A DNA stretch of 64,000 nucleotides, taken from assembly GCA_012295275.1 (NCBI GenBank), contig CM022665.1:12280976-12344975 (forward strand), in the 5' to 3' direction. Position 1 is the stretch's first letter; each line of letters opens with the position of its first letter. Positions 13,070 to 25,050 of this stretch are shown piece by piece. This DNA comes from Chrysomallon squamiferum. Taxonomy: Eukaryota; Mollusca; Gastropoda; Neomphalida; Peltospiridae. Both the position numbers and the translations under genes were made by a program. The notes under the pieces were generated by a model. The model saw only the letters and a list, made by a program, of their open reading frames with translations, ran no database searches and was not told where the DNA came from.

Positions 13070-14811
13070 GTGAGTGTAACAAGAACTCTTTTATTCGTTC
13101 GTATGGCAAGGACTCTTTTATCTTTTCGTAAAGGCTTTTTTTTTTTTTTTTTTTTTTTTAATATTGTAATGACTTTTTCATTTGTTACCGTGACAAGGAC
13201 TTTTTTTATTCCCTTAATATGGCCAAGGTCTCTTTTATTTTATTTTATTGGTAGTAAAAGCAGTACTTTCTTTGAAACAATTATTTAACCGACACCCAGT
13301 TTCCTTTAATACTGGTGTTTTTAAACAAACACATATTAATTCTTCTAATTTGGCCATATGAAAGTGAATTAATCTTTTCAGGAAAGTGATATTAAAATTG
13401 TTTTGGTTTCTTTTTTAATGCAGGGTCAGAGTAACATATGAACGTCTCTTTTTGCACAACATTGAAGCCAATGATTTTATTGATTCTCTTGAATTTGACT
13501 CAACAATGCCGCATACGGAGACGGATGAACGGTATCAGGTGATAATCAACAAATAGCAGTCGCCATTCTTTTTTGTTTCCTCACTTAGTAATAACACAGA
13601 GAAAAAAAAAACTAGTAGAAAAATAAAATATGAAATGAAATCAGATAAATAAATAAATAAATAAATAAATGTGTATAATATAATAAAATGTATAATTTTT
13701 ATTCTGTTATAACATGTATGTATGTGTTTTTGTATGTCACTGTATGTCTATGCAGGTGAATGTTTATAGACAGAGAGACTTATTTATTTACTTATTTATT
13801 TAATAAATCTCTGTTATGTCTACAGCTGATACTACAATGGAAAGCTTGTAAACCGTTTCTAAGTACATGTGAATTTGTTTCGCATTCGTATACTGCCCAG
13901 TATCTTAAGAGCCACCATAAATATATATATATACACACACACATAAACTTAGAAATCTATAAAAGCTTTACAGTATCAGTCTAAAGATCATGTTTTTAAC
14001 GTAATGTGTGTCTGTTCATTAAACTGTCATAATGTTAAAACATATATTTTCATATTGCATTATCATAACTTGTATTCTGTGATAATGATAACTTAAATAT
14101 TATCATATTGATATTTCATAACTTGTATACTTTTATAATAATGTCTAGTAATTTTGTACATTGTCATACTGCTGTTTATTAACTTATAATTTGTTATAAC
14201 ACTTCCAGCTAGCACATTAATTTTATCTGCCCCAACGGTGGCCCACATCTGGCCAAGACGATACCAACTGTGGGCTAGATGAGGGTCACCCTCGGGCTAG
14301 ATGAGGGTCACCCTCGGGCCAAGTACATTTCCTAGCTGGGCTGTTTCATGATTTATATATTATCATAATATCTATTGAATATTGTTTCATTGATGACGTA
14401 TATTGTAATACATCGTTTCTAGGTGACAGTGACTGTGTTACAGGAAAGCAGCATTCTAACTTGGCAGTTCTCAGCACTGCAAGATCACCTGGATGAACAC
14501 CCAGATCTGAGAACAGCTTTCCGTTACATCATTGGAAAAGACATTTGTCAGAAACTGTACCAGATCCAGGAGCTGCTGATGTCCAATCCAGACTACATGA
14601 CGACGTTGCCAAGTCGACAATCCTCCATGGTCAATGTTAGAAGCAGTCTTGTCCATCAGGATTCTGTTACCAGCTTTACGAGACTGAATAATCTCAGTGT
14701 TGGTGAGTTCAAATACTGTGTTGTTGTTTTATAATTTAAATGTAAAATTCTGTTTAAATACATAGTTATGTCTTGTATGTACTTAACTACCATATATGAA
14801 TCTTTATCTAT

Positions 14812-14867
<56 letters not shown>

Positions 14868-15183
14868 ATATCTATATATATATATATATATATATATACA
14901 TACAAACATACATACACACATACACACACATATGTACACACATGTATGCACAGATAAACACATTTATTCACAAATCTTTATTTCATTTTTGTTTTATTTT
15001 GTTTTGTTTGTTTATGTGTTTGTTTGTTTTATTAAGAACGATTTTAAACCAGAAGAGATGAATAAAATTCATTATATAAAATATTCCGAGACTCAGACAT
15101 TTTTATTTCATTTTTCAGCCAATCGTCCACGAAAATGCTCCAGTTTAAAAGTCAGACATTCATGTGAACAAACAAGCGTATGA
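12513..15183 (+). CDS. Popeye domain-containing protein (POPDC/BVES family), 4 exons
   Basis: The coding exons 12513-13069, 13424-13538, 14423-14702 and 15119-15183 join in frame to 338 residues. Vertebrate members are of similar size, about 290-360 residues. Popeye proteins are three-pass membrane proteins with a cytosolic cAMP-binding Popeye domain and act mainly in striated and cardiac muscle membranes. Seen here: a short N-terminus with N-glycosylation sequons at Asn3 and Asn56, hydrophobic segments in roughly 50-66, 72-96 and 100-123, then the Popeye domain from about residue 129. Strong family signatures are FLHNI (195-199), FIDSLEF (204-210), YQVT (223-226) and FRYIIGKDI (257-265). The two cAMP-contact motifs known as DSPE and FQVT appear as DSLE and YQVT, so the proline is lost. 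Exons 1-3 are secure. Exon 4 is predicted from an acceptor of the right phase. The start is the first ATG in frame with the domain. Confidence 0.93.
13070..13423 (+). other. Popeye gene intron 1
   Basis: A GT-AG intron (donor GTGAGT, acceptor TTTTTTAATGCAG) with a T-run at 13137-13159. No other feature was seen. Confidence 0.9.
13424..13538 (+). CDS. Popeye gene coding exon 2
   Basis: Acceptor CAG at 13421-13423 and donor GTGATA at 13539. The exon completes codon 186 as Arg and codes to Gln224, with FLHNI and the DSLE version of the cAMP-contact motif. It is only 115 bases, too short for simple ORF finders, but phase and family match are unambiguous. Confidence 0.93.
13539..14422 (+). other. 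Popeye gene intron 2
   Basis: A GT-AG intron of 884 bases with an AAAT tract near 13650, an AT/CA tract near 13920, and a GC-rich palindromic repeat at 14206-14339 that is listed separately. Confidence 0.9.
14206..14339. mobile_element. Short GC-rich element with inverted ends and internal 22-bp duplication
   Basis: The segment begins with CCAGCTAG and ends with CTAGCTGG. It contains two exact copies of a 22-base unit (14272-14293 and 14294-14315), each with the palindrome GAGGGTCACCCTC. Its GC content stands out against the AT-rich intron. It resembles a small non-autonomous palindromic repeat. The family is not recognised. Confidence 0.5.
14423..14702 (+). CDS. Popeye gene coding exon 3
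   Basis: Acceptor TTTCTAG before 14423 and a strong donor GTGAGT at 14703. It codes Val225-Val317 plus one base. It starts with the VTVTV strand that completes the second cAMP-contact motif and includes FRYIIGKDI, a core signature of the family. A short read-through to a stop at 14734 is possible if the donor is skipped. Confidence 0.92.
14703..15118 (+). other. Popeye gene intron 3 with (CTAT)n(AT)n tract
   Basis: A predicted intron between donor GTGAGT and acceptor CATTTTTCAG. A CTAT tetranucleotide tract passing into AT dinucleotides fills 14805-14898, followed by CA-rich sequence. This tract gives false serine/tyrosine-rich frames. Confidence 0.65.
15119..15183 (+). CDS. Predicted terminal coding exon of the Popeye gene
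   Basis: The acceptor TTTTTCAG ends at 15118. The one-base carry from exon 3 gives Ala318, and the frame then reads 20 more codons to TGA at 15181-15183. The tail is basic and cysteine-containing and ends Gln-Thr-Ser-Val, which fits a class I PDZ ligand (Thr at -2, Val at 0). C-terminal tails of this family are poorly conserved, so homology cannot confirm it. Support is acceptor quality, phase and position. Confidence 0.55.
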
Positions 15184-15729
15184 CACAGCAGTGAAATTCG
15201 TTATTAGTTATGTTTATGACTAATACTATAGTAATCCTTGATCTAACAAACTATATAGTAAACACTATGTGGTATGGCTTCCAGTGTTACAGCTATTACA
15301 GTTCCAGGACATTACAGACCTCGTTGTCAAATGAAGTAAAACATTTATTTTTGCCGTGCCAGCATTATGTTCATTTTGTTCTTCACGTTTTACTTCTAAA
15401 CATTCCTAAAACACTGTAAGAAGACGTAGTAACAATATCTGATGTCGAAAGTGAAACTTTCTTTTTATGAAAGAAAAATTCTGTAAGAAACACGTTACGT
15501 GAAGAAGCATAAAATATACTGAAATGTCACACAGACACAGTCACACATACACACTGACACATAACTTTAAATTATTTACATACACACAGTCCATTACGCA
15601 CACGAACATGTAAATATGACTTTAACTAGGGCAATCAGTTTTATACAGTCCCAGTGCTGTTTCTGTATTTATTATAATAATAATTATTATTATTTGTGTT
15701 GTGCTTTCGCACAAATTGCTTTAAAGTAT

Positions 15730-16032
15730 CAGGGGCGGATTGTACGGGGTTTGCCCAATTGCACGGATCCTCTTCCAACTAACAGTAATAAAATAAATAA
15801 AACTCATGTTTACGTGTGTGTATGTGCTCTGAATGATATTCGAGCTGAACTGGATGCCATCTTCTCAGTTTAGTTTGCTAACGCTGCGGAAATGGCGGCA
15901 AGCACTCCACTAAGAGATTCCAATACCAAGAATTGTGAATAGACAAAAACTGTAACATTTATCATTTCAAATTATAAATATCTGCATATTGTTTAGGCGT
16001 CCACACCATAGCTAAAGCACAATCCGCCCCTG
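15730..16032. mobile_element. hAT-like MITE with 14-bp perfect terminal inverted repeats
   Basis: The left end reads CAGGGGCGGATTGT and the right end is its exact reverse complement, giving a 303-bp element without a transposase frame. CAGGG-type termini are typical of hAT elements, which make 8-bp target duplications. The flanks TAAAGTAT and AAAAGTTA match at 5 of 8 positions, compatible with a decayed duplication. The termini resemble those of the element at 37342. Confidence 0.65.
15788..15793 (+). promoter_or_regulatory. Candidate poly(A) signal downstream of the Popeye gene
   Basis: This is the first canonical AATAAA I find after the predicted stop at 15183. It lies inside the hAT-like MITE. 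Use as a real signal is inferred. Confidence 0.3.
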
Positions 16033-16171
16033 AAAAGTTAAATCTTGCCGCCCTGTTTAACTGGTCGCCAGTTAGGAATACAACATTGTTGTTCCATGAT
16101 GCCGTCTTCTGATAGAACTGTTATTGAAAACAGTACACGATTTTAAATATGTCTCAATTAAAAGATTTGAT

Positions 16172-16182
16172 TAATATATATA

Positions 16183-16230
<48 letters not shown>
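16172..16230. repeat. (AT)n microsatellite
   Basis: Alternating AT with one TTTT interruption. Confidence 0.95.
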
Positions 16231-16232
<2 letters not shown>

Positions 16233-18220
16233 GTATATATAATAACAATAAACTGCTCTAGTAAAATTATAATAAAGTATTAAGTGTCAGAAATTATAAA
16301 AAAAATATCATGAAGTATTAATTCTGGAGAAGATGGTTCAGAAGGTGATAAGAGTTTTGTAAAGAACTTTCTTGAAAACGATAGTTCAAACATTTCTGTC
16401 AAAAGAAACAACAAATATATCTTCATGGGATGTATATGTATCAAAGAAATACTTACTGGTACAAAACACGATGTCTTAAATAGACTTCGAAAAATTAAAC
16501 TTTATATAAGCATCATTTGGAAAATATACTAAGTTTTCGGTTGTCATATAAACACAGAGGGCAATATCGGAAAGATATTAAACCATGAGTGTCAGGATTT
16601 AAACGCTATTATGGTCGTCAGAGAGTTCAAAGAAAGTTAGTATGTTGAATGGAAAGCTTAATGGAATTATGAAAAAGTTTCCTTAATGAAATGGTAGAAA
16701 GCGAGAGACTAACACTTTTACTTCTGCTCTTAAGAGATCAAAAGAACAGATCAGAAGGTTCCTTTTGTCGTGTTCACTGACCAATGTAATATGTTATATT
16801 CTGTGCGCTTAATTATGTGTCACAAAAAATTATAACTTTGTATATAGAGTCCTTCCAACTGATTACTTCTTTTAAATATTTTATCATAACAGTTCATTAT
16901 TATTATTATTATTTGCTTTTATTTATTTATTTATTTATTTTGCTCTTTTATTCTTACTTCTAGTTATCTTCGTTTTATGTTTACATTTTGGTTTTGCTTC
17001 TGTTATTCTTGTTTTGGTTTTATTTTTGCCTGTATTTATCGTAGTATTGTGTGCCTGTTTAACAGCACGTCAGACGTAAAAACAATCAACGACGTTTTCA
17101 AGTAAAAACGTGAGTGAGATTTGTAAGGGATTTCAGACAAAACCATTATTTATTTAATAAATCCTGTCAAATCTTTGCACACCAAAGAGTTGATGGGTTT
17201 AGTTGTCTCCTAAGGAGATGTGAGAAATTTGGTAACAGAATGTAATAAAAACAATTTTGACAATGTTAGAGTTGTGAGCTTTTCTTAATGACCAACTAAG
17301 CTAACATTTTCGAATTTTGTGCTTGAATTAAAATGCAGTTGTCATTAATCAGTCGACGCCAAATTATCGTTTGAAAGACAACAGTTGTTAATATTTTATT
17401 CATATTGTTGTTTTGTTTTGTCAAGAGAATGGTGGTAATTCCTAAATTTGTGTTCTTTGTTATTACAGAATTTATATTGCTGTTTGTTTTTTGCCATCTT
17501 AGTAAGATGTCTGCCTTAATAATAATATTTTACTTGATTTAATGTTTTTCTTAGGCTACTTACGACAACATTCTAATTCCAAATAAGAAAAACCATTATC
17601 AGGCAGTCTTCTTTATCTTTAGAATATATAAATATATAAATATATATACACAAATGACAATCCTTTTTTAATCACTGGTGCAAAATTTCTAAGTACACTC
17701 ATTTGTTTCCAGCATATTTTTTACTCGATATATCATTTATTATTTACTGATCGTCCATATGCATTAAATCATATAAATTAAATAAACATAGGACTGGAAG
17801 AATCTAGGATCGCCTCCGTGTATCGGTTTATCAAAAAGATAATTCAGAATATGAAAGAAGATTCGATTCGCTCTTCTCTTTTTGAAAAAACCCACAAAGC
17901 AGAATCATTGATGCATATTTCAAATTTCATAAAGTTGTTTTTTTCTTCAGTAGTTCAAGCAATAATTTGCAATATGTCACAGAGAAAGAATTAAAACTGC
18001 CATAGTCATTTATTATGACGTTTTTACCAGCGACTGCACTTCTAACAATAGGACATCACATACCACCAACATTTGAAATACCAGATGCGGCCTTACAGTG
18101 AACTACGGAGTTTACTGGAGTATAAATCTTATATTAATAAATAACTGATTAAAAGTTACTTGTTTACTCTCCCTTCCAAAAAAACCACTACGAACACTAC
18201 CGCTACTACAACTATTACTT

Positions 18221-18224
18221 CTAC

Positions 18225-18277
<53 letters not shown>
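18221..18277. repeat. (ATT)n microsatellite
   Basis: A TTA trinucleotide tract, followed after a short interruption by a second shorter one near 18297-18313. Confidence 0.95.
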
Positions 18278-18278
<1 letters not shown>

Positions 18279-18982
18279 GTTACTATCACTGTCAGTTATT
18301 ATTATTATTATTATCTTCATTTATCCATTTACCTTTTTTACTCGTTTTTTTTTAAATATTATTATTTTTTATTTTTATGACCAGTTTAATAATGTAATAT
18401 CTCTTTGCATTTCTTTTATAATAAAATCTACAAAGTTTCTCTCTCTTTGTGAGAAGAAATCACCCGTCCGAACTGACCCAGCGCATACCCTAGTACACGG
18501 TCGACATGCCGAGCCAGCTGTAATAGTTTAACACGCAAGCTGTTACACGTGAGATGTATTTACAGAAACCGCGTAAAAGTGTCAGTGTTAATTGCTGGAT
18601 GTCTGTGGTTGTTGTAATTAATGTTTTCTTGTGATCTATTTTCAAAGTAAATAAATAATTTCGGATAAATCTGAATTAATGATTTTTGTTTTCTTTAATC
18701 AGACTCGGTGTTGTGAAGTTAGTGCTCTCTCTGTTTCTTTCATCAGCTCTCTAATTCTCTTTCTCACTCTATTTTTCCTTCATTCTCTCGTTGTTTTATT
18801 TTCTCTGTGACTTTCATCTTCTCCTATATCTCTCTCTCTCTCTGTTCCTCTCCCCTCAGTATCTAGTTCTGAAAGGCACCTTCTGCTGTCTGCCTGAATA
18901 CCCACCCACCTACCTACCTCTCTGCATATTTATCTGTCTGTCCATTTGTTCATTCATCCATCAGTCCATCCATCTAGTCATA

Positions 18983-18983
<1 letters not shown>

Positions 18984-19025
<42 letters not shown>

Positions 19026-19050
19026 TATACATATACATACATACACACAT
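18984..19050. repeat. (CA)n / (CATA)n microsatellite
   Basis: CA dinucleotides followed by CATA variants. Confidence 0.95.
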
Positions 19051-19643
19051 AATTTATACATTATCTCTCATACAGATACCTACATTCAGACAGAACATAC
19101 ATACAAATGCTGTTTATCAGGAATAAATATTTGTTTGTTTATTATTATTATTATTGCTGTTTATCTGGAATAAATATATGTTTGTTTATTATTATTATTA
19201 TTATTAATGAAACAATAACAACTGATTTCAATTTCAAAGTACTAAAACTCCACAAAGAATGAATAAACAGAGATCAATGCATTGCTGAAAAATAATCATT
19301 GTAAATATATCTATAAGGCTGAGTCACCATTAGCGTTTCCAGACAGCCCCCCCCCCCACCTCTGCGGTACGTCGATGCTTCTTAAACTAGTGACTGGTTC
19401 ATCCCAGGGTGACTGAAACATAGTCTGGGGTAAACGAAACTAGAGGCAGGGTAACATCGTGGATAAAATTTTGAGATAAAGACTCAACGATGAATTGTAC
19501 TGAAACAGTTTAAGTAACACGATATATATACTAGTAACTAAAATTGTATGTAGATACGTATACATATGAAAATGAAAAAAGAAAATATACTCTTCGCTAA
19601 ATTAGTAAGCATTACTTTGTTTTAAAAGTCTGTTAATATAAAG

Positions 19644-19646
<3 letters not shown>

Positions 19647-19692
<46 letters not shown>
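19647..19692. repeat. (ATT)n microsatellite
   Basis: An uninterrupted ATT trinucleotide tract. Confidence 0.95.
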
Positions 19693-20159
19693 TGCAGTAA
19701 TAGTTGTTGCAGTGGTAGCATAAAACACATTTATACACAATGAAATATAATAGTGTAACTATACAAAACTGACAGAGTAAATCACATCTCACTCATTTAT
19801 ATTATATTGTCCTATAGCTGATGTATTTATAACCTTTTGACACACACACACACACACACACACAAAAAACATATTTTATTATCTGCCCATTTCACCTCTT
19901 TTATGCACGTTTTATTTTTACCCAACCTGTTATTGGTTTTAAAGTGACAAAAAAAAAAAAAAAAAAAAAAAGTGAATGTCACAGTAACTTACCAAGTTAT
20001 AAATAGCTCATGAACGTAACTCGGTACATTAAGGCAGAACTAACCCCAAAACGTTTATCGTTTGGTCGATTCTGAGTCTTGAATGGACTAGGAAATAGTT
20101 TCCACATTGGAATGCAGACACAGCTTTATAATATAATACAGAAACTGGGCGTAAACCAC

Positions 20160-20160
<1 letters not shown>

Positions 20161-20202
<42 letters not shown>

Positions 20203-20210
20203 TTTTATTA
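20161..20210. repeat. (ATT)n microsatellite
   Basis: A TTA tract. An AAT tract of opposite orientation lies at about 20443-20480, so the two could pair. Confidence 0.93.
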
Positions 20211-20440
20211 TTTTAATTTTGTTCAAGACAAAACAGCTCCAATTACAACCAACAGTCCATGACAACTTATAGAAAACCGTGGTGTAATGGAAAGGTGCAT
20301 GCAATAATAAAAAAAGTAAAGTAATAATAAAATAAAATATAAAATATAAAATAAATAAATAAATAAAAGCAAATGTAATACTTTCACTTGGAGACTACAG
20401 GTCAGATCACCTCCAAGACATGAAAAAAAATAATAAATAA

Positions 20441-20485
<45 letters not shown>

Positions 20486-20956
20486 AAAAATGGATTTTAA
20501 AGACTGATTATATGTTATGTTAGTTAACTAGCTATTTGAAATCACTGTTTGTGTATATTAACACGTTTAATTCAAGTCTGTCTAACAGTTTGTTAGGGTT
20601 TAAATAATGAGGCTGTCCTCTAGGTAAGGTTTAAATAATGTGGCAGTCCCTTTCTGGTAATGTTAAATATTGTAGCATTACTCTAAGAGGAAAAATGTAA
20701 ACAGTGTGGCAGTCCTCTGTATATAAAAAAAAAAAACGTTTCAAATACACGTTAATTTCTGTCGACAACCCTTCACAGTGGTAAACTATCACTTTGCGTC
20801 AGCAGCAGAAGATAGAATGTATCATTACACTGTGGCAGCTGACACAGAATATTTGACATTTTTGTCATATAAAAATACACACATATATATATATATAAGA
20901 AAAAATGCATTTATATATTTTCATACCTGTTTAAAAAACAAAACAGCAAACAACAC

Positions 20957-20957
<1 letters not shown>

Positions 20958-21001
<44 letters not shown>
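20958..21001. repeat. (CA)n microsatellite
   Basis: A CA dinucleotide tract of more than 40 bases. Confidence 0.95.
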
Positions 21002-21004
<3 letters not shown>

Positions 21005-21335
21005 TAACTGTTGGTTTTTAAATTTTCTGTCCTGATATTTTGATACAAGTCATATTTTATTTTTAATGGAGCAACCTGAATTAGAATTTAAACCGTTATT
21101 TAACAAATGCGAGGATGGACTAGGTTTTCATTACCGACATAAAATGTATTGTTTCATATCGTCGCAATCAGCATAATTATTATAATGTTAAATAAATCAT
21201 GCACTACACCTGCACCTTGTACTTCATTTTCTTGCCTGGAAAATAAATCACTGGATTTGTCACTTGATTAAAAAAAAACAGCACTCAAGTGTCAAACTTG
21301 TTTACCTTTATAACATTCCAGCTAACATATTGCAT

Positions 21336-21366
<31 letters not shown>

Positions 21367-21469
21367 GTTATTTATATTTTTGGTTTATTATTATTATTAT
21401 TATTATTTTTTTTTTTTTTTTTTTCAGGAACCAGCTCAGTACATAAATAACAGCTACCTATATTTAAGC

Positions 21470-21470
<1 letters not shown>

Positions 21471-21506
<36 letters not shown>
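21471..21506. repeat. (TG)n microsatellite
   Basis: A TG tract; a second short one lies at about 21597-21625. Confidence 0.93.
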
Positions 21507-21516
<10 letters not shown>

Positions 21517-21593
21517 TGAGTGTGCTTGCATGTATGATTATTTATTAATATGATTGCATAAGTTGTAGTAAGTTTATGACTGAAAGTATAGGA

Positions 21594-21624
<31 letters not shown>

Positions 21625-22382
21625 ATGATTGATTGTATGAATGTACATTTTATATGTGTGCTTGGGGAGTACGTGTATATTTGTTTTTCAATGGATATTT
21701 ATATGTATGCTTCGTATTTTTCAATTTTTATCAGTTTCATTTTATTTATTTATTTATTTATTCCAGTTAGGGTTATATCTATTTCTTTTCATCATTTATT
21801 TTTATTACCATTTTTTTTTCCCTCTTGGAATGCTGTACATGTGAGTAAATACGAAACATTATTTCACCATAATTTCATTCTCACGAAAGTATATAACGAC
21901 AAATTAATTTAATTTGCAGTATGTTAGCTTTTACGTTATCTATAATCTCTTCTTTCTGAATATTTATTTCCCAAATTTTCTGTTTTTACTTAGCACAAAC
22001 TGACAAGTGGTGTTATGTAACATATTTATTATGACTGGTGGACCATAAGTGACTGATAACAGAGCACTCATCATTAAATGTTCCTTGTTGTTGATATGCT
22101 GGTATTTTTGTAGGAGAGTGTTTGCGTGTTTTACAAAGTATCATTCCACACATTCTGTCTTTCTTTCATTTTTGTTGTTGTTGTTGTTGGATAAACTCAG
22201 TTTTAATGAACAGTTTATAAACATACTCGTTACGTCATCAATAATAACACAGTGTCCAGACCAGAACTGCATGTCCGTCTACACACTGGTATAAATACAC
22301 ACACACGTACACACATATACAGAGAGACAGACAGACACCCGCACACACATTAAAAAACATATATACATGTTATTATAGGTTT

Positions 22383-22410
22383 ACACACACACACACACAC
22401 ACACACACCT

Positions 22411-22453
<43 letters not shown>

Positions 22454-22455
22454 AT
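22383..22455. repeat. (CA)n(AT)n compound microsatellite
   Basis: Two CA blocks separated by CCTA, followed by an AT block. Confidence 0.93.
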
Positions 22456-22695
22456 TTTACCTACATAGGATTGCTACACATTTTAAACTTTACCTATAGA
22501 GGATTGCCACAATATTTAAAGTTTCACATGCAAAAAGAATTGCTTTACCTACAACTCATTACCTGTTCATTTTATGCAAGCGCATGACTACCAAGGTGTT
22601 TATTAGCTTGACAGGTTTTGCCTAAAGGAAAATGTCACCACCAGACATAAAAAAAACCCAGCGGCGGATCAAAAAACAAAACAAAACAAAATAGT

Positions 22696-22698
<3 letters not shown>

Positions 22699-22767
<69 letters not shown>
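22699..22767. repeat. (GA)n microsatellite
   Basis: A pure GA tract of about 69 bases. Confidence 0.97.
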
Positions 22768-22768
<1 letters not shown>

Positions 22769-22837
22769 AGTTAACTAGAATAAGATATAAACCATTTTTC
22801 AAATCGATTTTTTACTATCACATACATACATAAACAT

Positions 22838-23087
22838 ATATACAGACACACGCACAAAACTGATATATATAGACATACACATAACACTGTCACCTTTGTA
22901 AAAAAAACACTCACATAACAATAACAAACCTAAATAAACACCTGACATATATATATAAAATATATGCACTGTTATGCTAATATATAAAGACACACGCACA
23001 AAACTGGTGTATATAGACATACACATAACACTGTCACCTTTGTAAGAAAAACACTCACATAACAATAACAAACCTAAATAAACACCT

Positions 23088-23168
<81 letters not shown>

Positions 23169-23215
23169 TATATATATGAAATATATGCACTGTTATGCTA
23201 ATATATACCTGTACA
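22838..23215. repeat. 144-bp tandem repeat, about 2.3 copies, with (AT)n expansion
   Basis: Two near-identical 144-base units start at 22838 and 22982; each holds the stretch around ACACTGTCACCTTTGTAA. A partial third copy (TGCACTGTTATGCTAATATA) begins near 23178. An (AT)n tract (23091-23160) has expanded inside the second unit. The open - strand frame across it is a product of the repeat. Confidence 0.9.
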
Positions 23216-23894
23216 TATTAAAATACTCATATTCATACATATACAGAAACGCACAGCCACACGTAAGAACACATTCTCTCTCTGACACATACTGACACAC
23301 CTATATGTCAATTCGCACAGATATTTGTCCTTGCATAAGCAGAGAAATGCCCATACTGTCATATTTTCACGCAGACACATTATTCTTTATAAACTAAATT
23401 TCCATCTTTGTGAAAAACAACAAAAAAAAAAAACAGAAAAAAAAACGCCTCCAAATCCTTGTAATGGACATGCAGAGTGAAATCCTTTTATTCTCCGTAT
23501 TTGATTAAAACTCGCAACTCGACTCCGAGCAGCTGCACCTCGAGAAGTAAACGTGATGTTAACCCACACTGGGGATTAACTGGCAGCTTCTCTCTGAAAC
23601 GATTATCTTTGAATCTTGTCGAAGGAACTAGAGAAAATAAGGATAAGGAAGACGACGATAAAGGACGTGCGTTTTGTAACAAATCCAAAATATCGCCACA
23701 CAGCACGCCTCCATCTTACTTCGACTGGTATTCAGTCTTTTCAAAATTCTTCTCAACGGATCTTTTTAAAAAAATAAAAATAAAAATTCAAAGGTTTGAT
23801 AAGCTGGGTTCGAACGTTCCTTGTAAGATCGAGAGAAGAAAGTTTAAGGAATTTATTTTTATTATAAAATGAAGTAGTAAACGAGGAATGAAGG

Positions 23895-23996
<102 letters not shown>

Positions 23997-24133
23997 GTTA
24001 CCAGTGCAAAAAAGTAAGAAATTTGTCTTAATACAGTGACTATAAGTTTATATCTGTGGTTATAGAAATCTTCGGTTTAATCTATCTGAATAACAAGAAA
24101 CCATTATATAACATGTAGATAAAAGTAAACACA

Positions 24134-24136
<3 letters not shown>

Positions 24137-24187
<51 letters not shown>
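24137..24187. repeat. A(51) homopolymer
   Basis: The longest uninterrupted homopolymer in the window. No retroposon body was recognised next to it. Confidence 0.95.
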
Positions 24188-24189
<2 letters not shown>

Positions 24190-24437
24190 TCATTCACCTG
24201 GATAATCCATCACGATTCAAACAAGGTTTCAATCTGACTTAAGTTGTTTATCTTGTGTGATTAAAATGAACAAACGAAGAGTTATTTTTCTGCTGTTATT
24301 TATGTGAAAAGTTTTATTTTATTTATATGATTTGATATTATGCTGTATTGCATTGTATTATATTATATTATGTACTGTGTTTAATAAACTACAACTAATT
24401 CTACCAAAAACTACTACTATCATATAATACTTTTACT

Positions 24438-24537
24438 ACCTATATTACTACTACTACTACTACTACTATTACTACTGCTGCTGCTGCTGCTGCTACTACT
24501 GCTACTACTATTTTTATTATTATTATTATTATTATTA
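24438..24537. repeat. (TAC)n(TGC)n(TTA)n trinucleotide repeats
   Basis: A compound trinucleotide tract that passes from TAC through CTG to ATT. It gives a false serine/asparagine-rich frame on the - strand. Confidence 0.9.
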
Positions 24538-24857
24538 GACCAAAATGTTGATACGGTCAACGTTATCTCGACTACTGACCATTTGATTTGTGCCAGGAGG
24601 AGACTGTTTAACAAAAGACAATGGGTTCTGGACACGTGTATGTTTCTAATGTATAAGATGTGTTTCAGATTCGGACGTGAAACATTAGTGTATATTGCAA
24701 GAGGCCGTGAGAACATTTTCAGGTCTGAATTTACTCGAATGCATGCAGATATGGTTTACAGATTTACAAAATTACGTCGCAAAAACTACGTGAGAAGATT
24801 AAAGTCTTTCTTTTCAAAATATATCCACCCATAGATCCATGCATATATAATAAATTC

Positions 24858-24910
24858 ATACATACGTACATACATACATACATACATACATACATACATA
24901 CATACATACA

Positions 24911-24943
<33 letters not shown>

Positions 24944-25050
24944 CCATGGATACGTACATGTATGCATACACACATAAAGACATACAGAAGCATACATGTA
25001 AACATACATACATTCGTACATACATACATACATGCATACATACATACAGA
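24858..25050. repeat. (CATA)n tetranucleotide repeat
   Basis: A pure CATA tract up to about 24940, then a degenerate continuation. Confidence 0.95.

Noticed and set aside
24137-24187. A(51) run as a retroposed gene tail
   Set aside because: No cDNA-like body or target duplication was seen beside it.
24858-25050. CATA repeats as a CRISPR-like array
   Set aside because: A pure tetranucleotide microsatellite without spacers, in a split-gene animal genome.
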